IMG/VR virus record: IMGVR_UViG_3300017917_003016
Location: 124,001 to 188,000 of that record
Reading direction: 5' to 3' (one strand)
DNA: 64,000 nucleotides
Source of the DNA: a virus
Position 1 is the first letter of the stretch; every line of letters begins with the position of its first letter. Below, one piece after another: positions 39,868-50,180 of the stretch. The position numbers and the translations under genes were made by a program. The notes beneath the pieces were generated by a model. The model did no database searches and was not told where the DNA came from. It was given only the letters and a program-made list of their open reading frames with translations.

Positions 39868-42800
39868 ATGGCATCACTAACTAAAGTTAAAATAACCAAC
39901 ATCGATACTAGTATAGTATACGTAGCAGATCCCCTAGTATCACTGAACTACGGTTCAACCTTGGCCAACACTGACATAGGTTTTGTCTTCAATCGAGACG
40001 GCGGCATTTCTTCTAATGTGGCTTTATTTTGGAACGAAACTACAGATCGACTTACCGTTGCCTATACAACCAGTGCAGGATCTATCAATAGTAATATATC
40101 CATTGCCAAATATGCAAACATTGCTGCAGATTGGTATTTTGGAAATCTGGCCGGAGGTACCAATGGTAATACCTATGTCATAGGCAACATTCTACCCACC
40201 GCCAACGGACTTTATAATTTTGGCAGTCCTACAGCACGTTGGAACATTGGATATTTTGCTGCTAGTACTATAGATCTTGGCGGAAGCCAGATATCTGTTG
40301 ATCCTGTAAACGGTTTTAAATTTTCAGTTGGAGGAACAGGTACTCCAACATTTTTAGCATCCAACGGTTTGGTATCGGGTTCTAGTTTAACAACGTCTGG
40401 TACATTAAATGTAGGAACCACAGCCGCAGTGGGCAGTAATTTAACTGTTGGTGGTTATATAAATTCCCTAGGTAATATTATTGCTGCTGCAGGAACTTTT
40501 AATAACTTAGTTATAAACTTGGGTAATATTATTGCTCAGGGAGGCTATTTCATAGGTAACGGTAGCCAACTGACCGGTATACCCGCTGGATACAGTAATG
40601 TACAAACTGCTGCTTATCTGAACACACAGGGGTATAACTTATATTCAAATGTCAACGTTGCTGCTTATCTGAACACACAGGGGTATAACCTCTATTCAAA
40701 TGTCAATGTTGCTGTTTATTTAACTAATAATGGGTATATCAATACCAACAGTGCTTATAGCAATGCTAACGTAGTCAGTTATCTAACAACAAATAATTAT
40801 ACAACACAACTTTACGTAGATTCTGCGAATACTTCTTTAAAGAACTACGTAGATGGTCAAATTACAGCAGCCAATGCAGGTGTAACTGCTGCTAATATAG
40901 GAATTCAAGGGTTCATCAATTTAGGAAATGTTAATCTAAGAAACTACGTAGATGGTCAAATTACAGCAGCCAACGCGGGTGTAGTTGCTGCCAACGTTGG
41001 AATGAAAGGGTATGTTGATAGTCAAGTTTCTGCCGCTAATATTGCTTGGCAGGCCAATGCCTATCAGCAACAGGCCTTAATAGGCAATATTCAGTCTAGT
41101 TCTTACAGCAACGTTAATGTCAATGCGTATCTAACAACCAACGGATATATTAATACCAACAGTGCTTATGGCAATGGTAATGTTGCTAGTTATTTGCCTA
41201 CATACACCGGTAATCTTAGTGCCGGTAATCTTACTGTAAATGGATCAATTACCATCAGTGGTAGTGATGGTAATATCAGTGGTGTTAATAACCTAACTGC
41301 GTCCGGTTATATTAATACCTCAGGTAATATACTAGCAAAAAACATCGTTGGTTCTTTGGTGACTGCTAGTCAGGCCAATATCACCACAGTGGGCAATCTC
41401 ACTGGCCTCAGTGTTGCAGGAACTACCACAGTCTACGGAACTGCGCAGTTTGCCTCAGCCATACGCGACAATGTTGGCAGTCTGGGTTCAACCGGTAGAT
41501 TCCTCATGAGCAGTAGCACAGGTGCACTGTGGACTATACCCTATGGCCTAGGCAACTTTGCCAGTAATGTTCTAGTAGACCAATTGTCTGTGAATGTTGC
41601 AGTGGCTGGTTCTAACGTGATTTTTGTAAGTCAATTTGGATTGACCACTCAAGGTTGGATCAATGCTACCGGTAATGTAATGGCCGGAGATGCCACAGTA
41701 TTCAAAGCCAATATCAACAGTACTCAGAATTCCACTGAATTTAACAACGGTGCATTGGTTGTGGCTGGTGGTGTGGGTATTGCTAAAGATGTTTACATAC
41801 AAGGTAATTTGTACGTGGCAAATGTCATTGCCACCGCATCAAACGTACTGACCATAACCAGCCCCTTGCTGTATCTTGTCAGTAATGCCTATCCCTACAA
41901 CTATGACATAGGCTTTTATGGCCACTTTGTAGGCGGCGTAGGAAATATATATCAACACAGTGGATTCGTTAGAAATTATCTAGACGGCACATGGCGATTA
42001 TTTAGCAACGTCATAACTGAACCAAGCGAAGGTATAGTTACATTTGACAGTGGCATTCTATATGATCCAATTTGGACCGGAGGTATGGATTCCTACGGCA
42101 ATATTAACCTTAAGAACAACAGTTTACTAAACATCAACAATCCACCAGGCACCTACTCAAATAGCCCAATCAATGCCAGTTGGAATGCCAATGGTTATGT
42201 TCAAATAAACATACAAAATATTAATTCTGTAGGCAACCTAGTCAGTGCTGACTTTATTGCCACTGCCCCAGATGGCAATGACGGTAGTAAATTCATTGAT
42301 CTGGGCATCAACGGCAACAATTGGAGCAGCGGTTCATGGACAGTTAGCGGGGCCAACGATGGTTATCTATATATAAATCAGGGCAATCTGACCATAGGTA
42401 CGGAAACTCCTGGCAAGGTGCCCAAAATTCACGTTGGCGGTCTGCTGTCCCAAAATATTACCACAACCTTTGATATCAGCACCACTTACTTTACCACACA
42501 ACTTAACATCAACAGTCAGAATTTATCTGCAGCAGTGGTCAATGGTGGAACCAGCGGTATTGGCAACATTGGTGCTGCCAGTGGAAGATTTGGCACAGTA
42601 TTTGGCAGTGATTTGAATGTCACTGGAAATGTCTTGTCCGCTGGCGGTACTTTTAACAACATAGTGGTCAATTCAGGTAACATCAACGCCGTCGGTGGAT
42701 ATTTCATAGGCAATGGTGCTTTCTTAACTGGTATAGTAACCGGTGGCGGCAGCAGTTACTCAAATGTACAGGTAGCCACATATCTACCAACATACTCAGG

Positions 42801-45800
42801 TAACATCGCTAATATTGTATTGTCTCCCGCGGGAACTTTAATAGCCAACGTACCGAGCCAAAGAATAATGATCAGTGGTGCAAACATAAGCATCACCGGT
42901 GATGATGGTAATCTGCAGTATACACACATTCCTAGTGGTATTACCTGGAACAAATATGACACTAGTCCAAGTTATACTGGCTATTACAGGCCCGACAGTA
43001 TAGGTTTATATCGAGGCGACTATAGTTCACTGATGGACATAGCGCCAGAAAACATTAAGATTAGCAGTTTAGGAAGCACAAAATTTGAAGCCAATGCTAC
43101 AACTATATACACTGTTGGTAATGTCCGAGCCGGTAATATGTTCTTGTCCGCTAGCGGCAGCATTACCTTTGCTGATGGCACAGTACAGACTACGGCTGCT
43201 AGTTATTCAAATGTACAGGTGGCTACATACCTGCCCACATATACCGGCACAGTTGGAGCCAGTTTAGTTAATTCAACCGGTAACATACTTGGCGCCGGCC
43301 TATCAGTGTTTGGAAATGTCAGAATGGGCATTGCTGGTGCTGTTAGTGGTCAATTTCACTCATTTGTTGGTAACGTAACTCAAACATCATCGGGTGGTGC
43401 TGTCTACATTAATACCACCGGTAATATCATTGCGGCCAATATTACTGCGGCCAACATCACCACAACCGGTAACGTATTATTTGGCAATGTCGTCACTGGT
43501 AATATAATCGCTGGAAATCTGTTGGTTGGTAATATTGTCAGCACTGCCAACATAAATGCCATAGGTCACTTAAGAGTCTACAGTGGCCAACAGGCTTTTG
43601 GTGGGTCGGGTAATATACAACTAATTAGTTCATCCGGTACTCCATGGCTAAATCTAGGGATTACCCCAGGTCCTAGCAATGCCATAATAGAAATGCAAGT
43701 TGCAACAGCAACCTCACCTGCCCTACGTTTTAGTGCATCATCAGCCGGTGGATCAAACATCACTTTGTACAGTACAGGAACTGTTGCTGGTGCCTATACC
43801 TATACAAATATCATAGATTCAGGAAGTGGTGCAGATATATTATTAGCCACAAGAAACCTAGTGATTTCAGGCAGCGGCGCATCAGCATCAGTAACGGTTA
43901 ATATAAACGGCAGCATCACTGCTAACTCTTTAACGGCGAGCGGTAATACTTCGCATGGTACAGTGGGTGCGATCAGTGGTCAATTCCACTCATTTGTTGG
44001 TAACGTAACTCAGGTTACATCGGGTGGTGCGGTTTACTTCAATACCACCGGTAACCTATTAGTTGGTGGTAATGTAGCACTATTTGGCAACACCAGATTT
44101 GGCACAGCGGGTATTGTGTCGGGTGCATATCACAACTTCGTTGGTAACATTAACCAATACACATCGGGAGGTGCAGTTTATTTCAACACCACCGGTAACT
44201 TGCTAGTCGGTGGTATTGCACAAATTTCCAACATTAGATTAGGGGCCAGCGGTAATATTCAATTCGCTGACGGCACCGTACAGACCACTGCGGCTACTGG
44301 GGCTGTTAGTACAATTTATGCAAATGTGGGTGTAATACTTGGCAACCCAACTAGCAGTAATCTTGCAGTTGGAACCAATGCAGGATCAACCAATCAAGGC
44401 GCTAATGCTATATCAATAGGATTTAACGCCGGTAGTCAAAATCAAGGCGTTCAAGGCATAGCGATCGGCGCAACGGCAGGTAACGCATTTCAGGGCACTG
44501 TCGCAGTGGCCATTGGTGTTGGAGCAGGTCAGATAAATCAAGCAAGTGGCGCTACCGCAATTGGTTATCAAGCGGGGCAAAATGGACAAAGAGGTTTGAG
44601 CGTTGCCATTGGTTATCAAACAGGACAAAATGATCAGCAAGGTACAGCAACAGCAGTTGGTATGTGGGCAGGACAGAATAGCCAAGGAAACAACACTGTG
44701 GCTATGGGTTATAATGCTGCAGTTTACTCTCAAGGAGACCAAGGCATAGCCTTGGGATATTATGCTGGTTGGTCTAGCCAAGGACCGAGTTCAATAGCCA
44801 TTGGCGAAAGCGCCGGGCAAACTTCTCAGGGAACTGCTGCTGTTGCCATTGGTAGACTTTCAGGCACAGATAATCAAGGGCCTTATACTGTTGCCATTGG
44901 TTATCAAGCAGGATATCAATCTCAAAGCGCAAACAGTGTGGTGATCGGAACCAACGCAGGTTACTTGAATACACCCGCCAATACCATTGTAATATCAGGC
45001 GATGGTAGTAACCTAAGTCCCGCAAGTTGGGGTACTTTCCTTAACCCGATTAAACCAGACACATCACCCAGTAACATACTTTATTACAACACCACTACCA
45101 AAGAAGTGACCTATGGTGCTGCTGCTGCAGGCAGTTATTCAAATGTACAGGTAGCCACATACTTGCCAACTTACACCGGCACAGTTAGTGCTAGCCTAGT
45201 TAACTCAACTGGTAACGTCCTGGCTGCTGGCCTATCAGTGTTTGGTAATGCTAGAATAGGTATTGCCGGAGCGGTTAGTGGACAGTTCCACTCAGTTGTA
45301 GGTAACATAACCCAGACATCATCAGGTGGTGCTGTGTACATCAACACCACTGGTAATATACTAGCCAACGTTGGTACATTTTCTAGTCTAAATGTCAACG
45401 GTAGCATTACTGCCAGTAACCAAATTAGCATTACTAGCCTTACTGGTTTGGGAATAGGCATAGGGGCCAGTGCCCCTTCTACCGGGTTAAGTCTTCAAGC
45501 GGGATCTGGAAGTATACTTTTGGGCACCTCGGGCGCAATAACAAACGTGCAAATAGGAGCGGGTTCAACAACTTCAATTGGTATTGGAACTAGTCCGCCA
45601 ACAGGTGGTATACAAATAGGATCAGGTGCATCAACTTCTATTGGTATTGGGGCAACTGCACCAGGATCAGGTATACAAGTAGGATCAGGCTCTGGTTGTA
45701 TAGTTGTAACCGGTAGCACAGTAACATTGGGACAAGCCGGAGCATCGGTTGCAATTGGTACAAGTTTGCCCGGTGGCGGTGGCATTGCAATAGGCGGCAG

Positions 45801-46710
45801 TGGTACAAGTATAGGCATTGGAATAGCACCAACTGTTGGCGGAGGTATAGTAATCGGTGGTACGAGTGGTGTAAACGTTTCTGTCTCTGGCGCCGGTATT
45901 ATAAACCTTAATAATGGTACACAATTTCTACAGGTTAACTCTGGTAACATACTTGTTTCTGGAACTTTGTTAACCACAACCGGTAGCAACATTCTACTTG
46001 CGGGCAATACCTCACATGGTACTGTGGGCGTAGTATCAGGAGCATATCACAACTTCGTTGGTAACATCAACCAGTACACATCAGGTGGTGCTGTGTACAT
46101 CAACACCACTGGCAATGTAATGGCCCAAGTAGGTAACTTTGTTGATGTAAACCCCTTGGGTAATCTGGTTGCGGGACAGTCTATTGGGGATACAACTGCT
46201 GTTTGGAATAATGCCTACGTGGGTAACGTTTGGGCATATGGTAATATCATACCTAGTTCTAGCAATACCTATACTTTGGGAAGTTCCACTGTTTGGTGGA
46301 GTAGAGTGTGGTCAGTGGCAGTCAATGCACAATACGCTGACTTGGCAGAAAACTACACCAGTGACTGCAACTATGAACCCGGAACTGTGGTGGTTTTTGG
46401 TGGTGAAAAAGAAGTTACAGTGTCAACCGCATCTCATGATCCTGCTGTGGCAGGTGTAGTTTCTACCAATCCAGCCTATCTGATGAATGCAGCCACAGAG
46501 GGTATATCTGTTGCACTACAAGGACGAGTACCCACTTGGGTCAAAGGACCAGTACGTAAGGGCGATAGATTGGTCTCTAGTAAAATCAAAGGAATTGCTG
46601 AACGCCTATACACTCCAAATTATGTTCCAGGATGTATCATTGGCAAGTCTTTGGAAAATATAGATACTGATGAAATTTGCCTGATCGAAGTGGTAGTAGG
46701 CAGAGTTTAA
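39868..46710 (+). CDS. Giant tail fibre protein (2280 aa)
   Basis: 2280 aa. Repeated modules include YSNVQVATYLPTYTG, FVGNVTQTSSGGAVYINTTG and ASG-I-FADGTVQTTAA, each recurring several times. Near residues 1490-1710 there are about a dozen A-IG--AG---QG-type repeats (AIGYQAGQNGQRGLSVAIGY), resembling YadA/Hep-Hag head repeats. The C-terminal block (AQYADLAENYTSDCNYEPGT ... VAGVVSTNPAYLMN ... QGRVP-WVKGPVRKGD) equals that of 34035-35510. Expected to be a long adhesive fibre, probably trimeric. DNA-level tandem duplication is visible near 40612. Confidence 0.85.
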   Translation: MASLTKVKITNIDTSIVYVADPLVSLNYGSTLANTDIGFVFNRDGGISSNVALFWNETTDRLTVAYTTSAGSINSNISIAKYANIAADWYFGNLAGGTNGNTYVIGNILPTANGLYNFGSPTARWNIGYFAASTIDLGGSQISVDPVNGFKFSVGGTGTPTFLASNGLVSGSSLTTSGTLNVGTTAAVGSNLTVGGYINSLGNIIAAAGTFNNLVINLGNIIAQGGYFIGNGSQLTGIPAGYSNVQTAAYLNTQGYNLYSNVNVAAYLNTQGYNLYSNVNVAVYLTNNGYINTNSAYSNANVVSYLTTNNYTTQLYVDSANTSLKNYVDGQITAANAGVTAANIGIQGFINLGNVNLRNYVDGQITAANAGVVAANVGMKGYVDSQVSAANIAWQANAYQQQALIGNIQSSSYSNVNVNAYLTTNGYINTNSAYGNGNVASYLPTYTGNLSAGNLTVNGSITISGSDGNISGVNNLTASGYINTSGNILAKNIVGSLVTASQANITTVGNLTGLSVAGTTTVYGTAQFASAIRDNVGSLGSTGRFLMSSSTGALWTIPYGLGNFASNVLVDQLSVNVAVAGSNVIFVSQFGLTTQGWINATGNVMAGDATVFKANINSTQNSTEFNNGALVVAGGVGIAKDVYIQGNLYVANVIATASNVLTITSPLLYLVSNAYPYNYDIGFYGHFVGGVGNIYQHSGFVRNYLDGTWRLFSNVITEPSEGIVTFDSGILYDPIWTGGMDSYGNINLKNNSLLNINNPPGTYSNSPINASWNANGYVQINIQNINSVGNLVSADFIATAPDGNDGSKFIDLGINGNNWSSGSWTVSGANDGYLYINQGNLTIGTETPGKVPKIHVGGLLSQNITTTFDISTTYFTTQLNINSQNLSAAVVNGGTSGIGNIGAASGRFGTVFGSDLNVTGNVLSAGGTFNNIVVNSGNINAVGGYFIGNGAFLTGIVTGGGSSYSNVQVATYLPTYSGNIANIVLSPAGTLIANVPSQRIMISGANISITGDDGNLQYTHIPSGITWNKYDTSPSYTGYYRPDSIGLYRGDYSSLMDIAPENIKISSLGSTKFEANATTIYTVGNVRAGNMFLSASGSITFADGTVQTTAASYSNVQVATYLPTYTGTVGASLVNSTGNILGAGLSVFGNVRMGIAGAVSGQFHSFVGNVTQTSSGGAVYINTTGNIIAANITAANITTTGNVLFGNVVTGNIIAGNLLVGNIVSTANINAIGHLRVYSGQQAFGGSGNIQLISSSGTPWLNLGITPGPSNAIIEMQVATATSPALRFSASSAGGSNITLYSTGTVAGAYTYTNIIDSGSGADILLATRNLVISGSGASASVTVNINGSITANSLTASGNTSHGTVGAISGQFHSFVGNVTQVTSGGAVYFNTTGNLLVGGNVALFGNTRFGTAGIVSGAYHNFVGNINQYTSGGAVYFNTTGNLLVGGIAQISNIRLGASGNIQFADGTVQTTAATGAVSTIYANVGVILGNPTSSNLAVGTNAGSTNQGANAISIGFNAGSQNQGVQGIAIGATAGNAFQGTVAVAIGVGAGQINQASGATAIGYQAGQNGQRGLSVAIGYQTGQNDQQGTATAVGMWAGQNSQGNNTVAMGYNAAVYSQGDQGIALGYYAGWSSQGPSSIAIGESAGQTSQGTAAVAIGRLSGTDNQGPYTVAIGYQAGYQSQSANSVVIGTNAGYLNTPANTIVISGDGSNLSPASWGTFLNPIKPDTSPSNILYYNTTTKEVTYGAAAAGSYSNVQVATYLPTYTGTVSASLVNSTGNVLAAGLSVFGNARIGIAGAVSGQFHSVVGNITQTSSGGAVYINTTGNILANVGTFSSLNVNGSITASNQISITSLTGLGIGIGASAPSTGLSLQAGSGSILLGTSGAITNVQIGAGSTTSIGIGTSPPTGGIQIGSGASTSIGIGATAPGSGIQVGSGSGCIVVTGSTVTLGQAGASVAIGTSLPGGGGIAIGGSGTSIGIGIAPTVGGGIVIGGTSGVNVSVSGAGIINLNNGTQFLQVNSGNILVSGTLLTTTGSNILLAGNTSHGTVGVVSGAYHNFVGNINQYTSGGAVYINTTGNVMAQVGNFVDVNPLGNLVAGQSIGDTTAVWNNAYVGNVWAYGNIIPSSSNTYTLGSSTVWWSRVWSVAVNAQYADLAENYTSDCNYEPGTVVVFGGEKEVTVSTASHDPAVAGVVSTNPAYLMNAATEGISVALQGRVPTWVKGPVRKGDRLVSSKIKGIAERLYTPNYVPGCIIGKSLENIDTDEICLIEVVVGRV
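40612..40713 (+). repeat. Tandem 51-base repeat in the giant fibre gene
   Basis: Two adjacent, nearly identical 51-base units (beginning GCTGCTTATCTGAACACACA) encode AAYLNTQGYNLYSNVNV twice. Confidence 0.8.
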
Positions 46711-46720
46711 ACTCTATGTC

Positions 46721-46728
46721 GATAAATA
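46721..46728 (+). promoter_or_regulatory. T4-type late promoter (GATAAATA)
   Basis: Lies between the giant fibre gene and the small gene at 46749. Confidence 0.55.
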
Positions 46729-46748
46729 AGTAAAATATAGAATAAATT

Positions 46749-46922
46749 ATGTCTGGAAATTTATACATAGGTCCTGGTATTACAATAGGCAGCGGTATTA
46801 CTGTTACCATGTTGCCCTACGTTCCTGAGCCCGGGTGGGATTTTTCTGGTGACATGATGGTACTAACTGGCACAGTTGATCTGACCACAGAGACTGGTGC
46901 TGATGTAGATTTAAATGCATAA
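46749..46922 (+). CDS. Small structural peptide with PGITIGSG motif (57 aa)
   Basis: Product begins MSGNLYIGPGITIGSGITVT, matching the start of the protein at 29422 (IIIRPGVTIGGGVSIT). Then a Trp/Asp segment (PGWDFSGDMMVLTGTVDLTT). Likely a small decoration or anchor protein of the fibre cluster. Confidence 0.6.
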   Translation: MSGNLYIGPGITIGSGITVTMLPYVPEPGWDFSGDMMVLTGTVDLTTETGADVDLNA

Positions 46923-46934
46923 AAGAGAATAAAC

Positions 46935-47900
46935 ATGCCAAAGACCCTACAATTTAGAAGAGACACTACCGCAAACCTAGCAGCCGTAACAGGTTCAATT
47001 GGAGAATTGTTTGTTGACACTACTAAAGACACAGTAGTAGTCATGGATGGCAGCACAGCAGGCGGTTTTCCTTTGGCTAAATTTACTGATGTCACTGCTG
47101 CAAATTTGGGTATGAAGGGATATGTTGACAGTGTTGCCGGCGGCAGTTATTCCAACGTACAGGTGGCTACATACTTGCCCACGTATTCGGGAAATATTGC
47201 CAACGTCAGACTTGGTGTAAGTGGAAGATTAACATTCCCAGACGGTACAGTACAGACCACAGCAGCCGCTGGGGGTGGCTCAAGTTATAGCAATTCCAAC
47301 GTGGCCAGTTACTTGACCACAGGTCAAATTACTATATCTAACATCAAACTAGCACCAAGTGGTAATATTGTATTTGCTGATGGTACAGTACAGACTACTG
47401 CTGCCGCAGGCAGCGGATCAAGTTATGGCAATGCCAACGTAGCAAGTTACTTACCAACGTACTTGGGTAACATTTCTGCAGCCAATGTTTGGGTAAACAG
47501 TGGTGCTGTACAAATTTCTGACAACAGCATTGTACTACCAAATGATACCAGCAGTCTAAGTATTGGTCAAACTTTTGGTAACAGTTTCGCTTTTAGTACT
47601 TCGTTTGTTGGTAGCAATTGGCCTGTTCTGCAGATAAGAAAATCTACATTCAACGCTAGCAGCTTTATCTATGCAGAGGGATTAAGTGTAAACGATTTCA
47701 GTGGTAATACTACCCAATATTTCTTCAATGAAATGCGAATTATCAGCGGTAGTAATGTTACAGTTGCTAATACACAGGGTGTATTTGCCAATGCAATTTA
47801 CAGCACAGGAGGATTCTTCTGGGCTAACGGGACACCATATTCAACTGGCAGTGCCTCTTTAACATTGGCCAACTTACATGCAGTGGCCTTATCTTTTTAA
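46935..47900 (+). CDS. Tail fibre-like protein (321 aa)
   Basis: Starts MPKTLQFRRDTTANLAAVTG and includes GELFVDTTKDTVVVMDGST, the typical N-terminus of phage tail fibres that bind the tail tip. It reuses the cassettes of the giant fibre: YSNVQVATYLPTYSGNIANV, PDGTVQTTAAAGGGSSYSN and SYGNANVASYLPTYLG. Confidence 0.75.
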   Translation: MPKTLQFRRDTTANLAAVTGSIGELFVDTTKDTVVVMDGSTAGGFPLAKFTDVTAANLGMKGYVDSVAGGSYSNVQVATYLPTYSGNIANVRLGVSGRLTFPDGTVQTTAAAGGGSSYSNSNVASYLTTGQITISNIKLAPSGNIVFADGTVQTTAAAGSGSSYGNANVASYLPTYLGNISAANVWVNSGAVQISDNSIVLPNDTSSLSIGQTFGNSFAFSTSFVGSNWPVLQIRKSTFNASSFIYAEGLSVNDFSGNTTQYFFNEMRIISGSNVTVANTQGVFANAIYSTGGFFWANGTPYSTGSASLTLANLHAVALSF

Positions 47901-47912
47901 AAGGAATAAATT

Positions 47913-48344
47913 ATGGCAAAAACATTTACAGCACCATTTGCTCAAGCACCAAAATGTGTAACTGCAGTAAGTTCAAATACTGCAGCAGGTATCACCACAG
48001 ATTCAATATCGAACTCAACGCTACTGCTGACAGCAGGGGCTGACGGTGCTCTAATAACTCGACTAGTAGCAATGCCAAGAACCACAATTGGAGCAACTGC
48101 TGCTTATCTTTTCCATTCAAATAACAGTGGAACTACACAAAGAATTATAGATAGCATCACTTTAGGAGCACAAACTCTTGCGAGTTCTACTCAAAGTTCT
48201 GGTATTATATTGACTGCATTTACCAATATCAGTGAAACTACTCCCTTGCGTTTAGGGGCAGGCGAATCAATTTATGTTGGTATAGGAAACACCCAACCGT
48301 CTGGTAATGGTATTGTGTTTAGTGCCCAATATACGGATTTCTGA
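47913..48344 (+). CDS. Small structural protein (143 aa)
   Basis: Begins MAKTFTAPFAQAPKCVTAVS, with a beta-sandwich-like interior (GALITRLVAMPRTTIGATAA and LRLGAGESIYVGIG). AAGGAAT precedes the start. The position in the fibre cluster suggests a tail or fibre accessory. Confidence 0.6.
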   Translation: MAKTFTAPFAQAPKCVTAVSSNTAAGITTDSISNSTLLLTAGADGALITRLVAMPRTTIGATAAYLFHSNNSGTTQRIIDSITLGAQTLASSTQSSGIILTAFTNISETTPLRLGAGESIYVGIGNTQPSGNGIVFSAQYTDF

Positions 48345-48346
48345 CC

Positions 48347-49765
48347 ATGACCTATGCATTTGCTCCACGCGGCGCGCCAACAGTTGGCAAAGGATTGGGC
48401 GGCCTTCCACAAAGAACAGATTCAGAGATAGTTACCACAACTGTTTTAGGATCTTGTGCAGTGGGTGATTATGTATACACAGCAATGAGCGGTTATCCTT
48501 CCTATGCTTTTAAATCGTTTGCTACAAATGGTACTGGACCTGCTGCAGTAAATTTTCAAAATCGTGTTCGAAAAGGAAGTTCAGTTGCAACACCATCTAT
48601 AGGTGCCAGTTCGTTTGGGGCTAAATTTAATCCCATTACAAATCAATTTATGGTATTTGATACTACTAAAATAGGAATTTATAATTCTAACCTGACTTTG
48701 CAGGGCACAGTTACTAGTACATCAATTACTAGTTATTTAATTCCAAGAATGTCTGTTAATTCACTCAATGGAGATTTTGTTCTCAGTGTAGTTGATAGCA
48801 GCGATGGTTACAAATCAAAATTAATTAGATATGATAGATTTGGTACACTGCTAGGAAATACAACCATAGATACTACCTTAGATTATGGCGGAGCAGCAGT
48901 TGCACACCATCCAGTTACTGGCAATATCCTAGCAGTTTTTACTAATCAAGGAGCAGGACCGGGGTGGCCCAGTTATGCTACATTTTATTCTAACGGAAGT
49001 GTAATTACATCCAAAACCTCGTTGGTCTCGGGCCCAGCACCATACTACTCAGAGTTAGGGTATAATCCTAATGATAACAGTTGGGTATATACCTATAGAG
49101 ATCAAGGCGCGCCTCTTGGTTATGCAGGGTATTTTCTAATTCAAAGCGGTAATACCTTAGTAAAATCTCAAACTTTATTTAGTAATGTTGCAAACTATGT
49201 ACCGAGCAGAATTAGTTTTAATTCAAGCAACGGCGATTTTATGGTAACATATCTTAACTCTAGTTCTTACCCTAGTTTTCAAATTTTTAATAAGTCAGGA
49301 AACGTAGTTGTAAGTGAAACAGTTGTAGAAAGCGTTGCCAGTGGTCAAGTGCTTTCGGACTGGAACAGTAGCACTCAACAATTTTTTGTACTATATGCTA
49401 CCAGTTCAGGCATCTCAGTAAAACTTGCTAATTATAGCGCAAACGGTGTTATTAGCGGATCAATTGTTACTCTCGAAAGCAATGTGGCTGGATTCACTGG
49501 CCAATTTACATCATTTTCTTATATTCCCAATGTTGACGAACTTTTCTATTTTGACTACCCAAATTCTCTTCCAACATTAAATTTTGCCACACAAACAGTA
49601 TCAACTGGTGATTATTATATATCTGGTATTTCACTAGATAGTGCTTCTACTATAAGCGGACAAACAGTAAGGATATTAAAATCAGGAACACCGTCTTCCT
49701 TAACCGCAGATTTTCGTGCGGCTAATCCCAAGGGAGTAGCAATAGGTACCGGAGCATTCAAATGA
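48347..49765 (+). CDS. Beta-propeller-like receptor-binding candidate (472 aa)
   Basis: Repeats of about 45-50 residues with the pattern FNP-TN-FMVF, SVNSLNGDFVLSVV, AHHPVTGNILAVF, GYNPNDNSWVYTY, SFNSSNGDFMVTYL and DWNSSTQQFFVLY look like successive blades of a beta-propeller. At the end of the fibre cluster, this is a good candidate for receptor binding. No enzyme motif. Confidence 0.6.
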   Translation: MTYAFAPRGAPTVGKGLGGLPQRTDSEIVTTTVLGSCAVGDYVYTAMSGYPSYAFKSFATNGTGPAAVNFQNRVRKGSSVATPSIGASSFGAKFNPITNQFMVFDTTKIGIYNSNLTLQGTVTSTSITSYLIPRMSVNSLNGDFVLSVVDSSDGYKSKLIRYDRFGTLLGNTTIDTTLDYGGAAVAHHPVTGNILAVFTNQGAGPGWPSYATFYSNGSVITSKTSLVSGPAPYYSELGYNPNDNSWVYTYRDQGAPLGYAGYFLIQSGNTLVKSQTLFSNVANYVPSRISFNSSNGDFMVTYLNSSSYPSFQIFNKSGNVVVSETVVESVASGQVLSDWNSSTQQFFVLYATSSGISVKLANYSANGVISGSIVTLESNVAGFTGQFTSFSYIPNVDELFYFDYPNSLPTLNFATQTVSTGDYYISGISLDSASTISGQTVRILKSGTPSSLTADFRAANPKGVAIGTGAFK

Positions 49766-50103
49766 AATATTTATCTAGAGACAATAACTATATTGCAGAA
49801 GCAGAGTCCATAGTCTACGATGATAATCGTAGGGGTTGGGTAGTTGACAATGTTCTATATTCAGATGTTGGCGGAACCATGTATTCTGTTGTCGACACCA
49901 GACCCCCAAAAGATTCTAGAGAGATTATACTAGAGCGCAATCGCAGATTGGCAGAATCAGACTGGACCCAATACCCAAAATCCACAGTTGACAAAACTGC
50001 ATGGGAAATTTATCGACAGGCTCTAAGAGACTTACCGAAACAAGAAAATTTTCCCTATCAATTTATTTGGCCAACTCCTCCAGGATCATTAACATCCCCT
50101 TAA
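49762..50103 (+). CDS. Tail assembly chaperone-like protein
   Basis: 113 aa. The core ERNRRLAESDWTQYPKS followed by AWEIYRQALRDLP and the C-terminal WPTPP match phage fibre/tail assembly chaperone proteins, which guide fibre trimer formation. It overlaps the preceding gene by four bases and is last of the fibre cluster, where such chaperones are usually found. Confidence 0.8.
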   Translation: MKYLSRDNNYIAEAESIVYDDNRRGWVVDNVLYSDVGGTMYSVVDTRPPKDSREIILERNRRLAESDWTQYPKSTVDKTAWEIYRQALRDLPKQENFPYQFIWPTPPGSLTSP

Positions 50104-50118
50104 ATTGTAATTTAACAG

Positions 50119-50147
50119 TTGACAACACTGTCAATTGATCTTATAAT
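50119..50147 (+). promoter_or_regulatory. Sigma-70 promoter, perfect consensus
   Basis: TTGACA at 50119-50124, 17-base spacer, TATAAT at 50142-50147, upstream of the SWIM-ligase operon. Confidence 0.85.
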
Positions 50148-50180
50148 AGGCTATCGATACTAGCAAAAAAGGTCGCAATT

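Noticed and set aside
45495-46007. 170-codon minus-strand ORF in the fibre gene
   Set aside because: Pro-rich antisense shadow of a Gly-rich coding repeat.
39868-46710. CRISPR array from the repeats in the giant fibre gene
   Set aside because: The repeats are coding, in frame, of variable length and degenerate; there are no uniform spacers.
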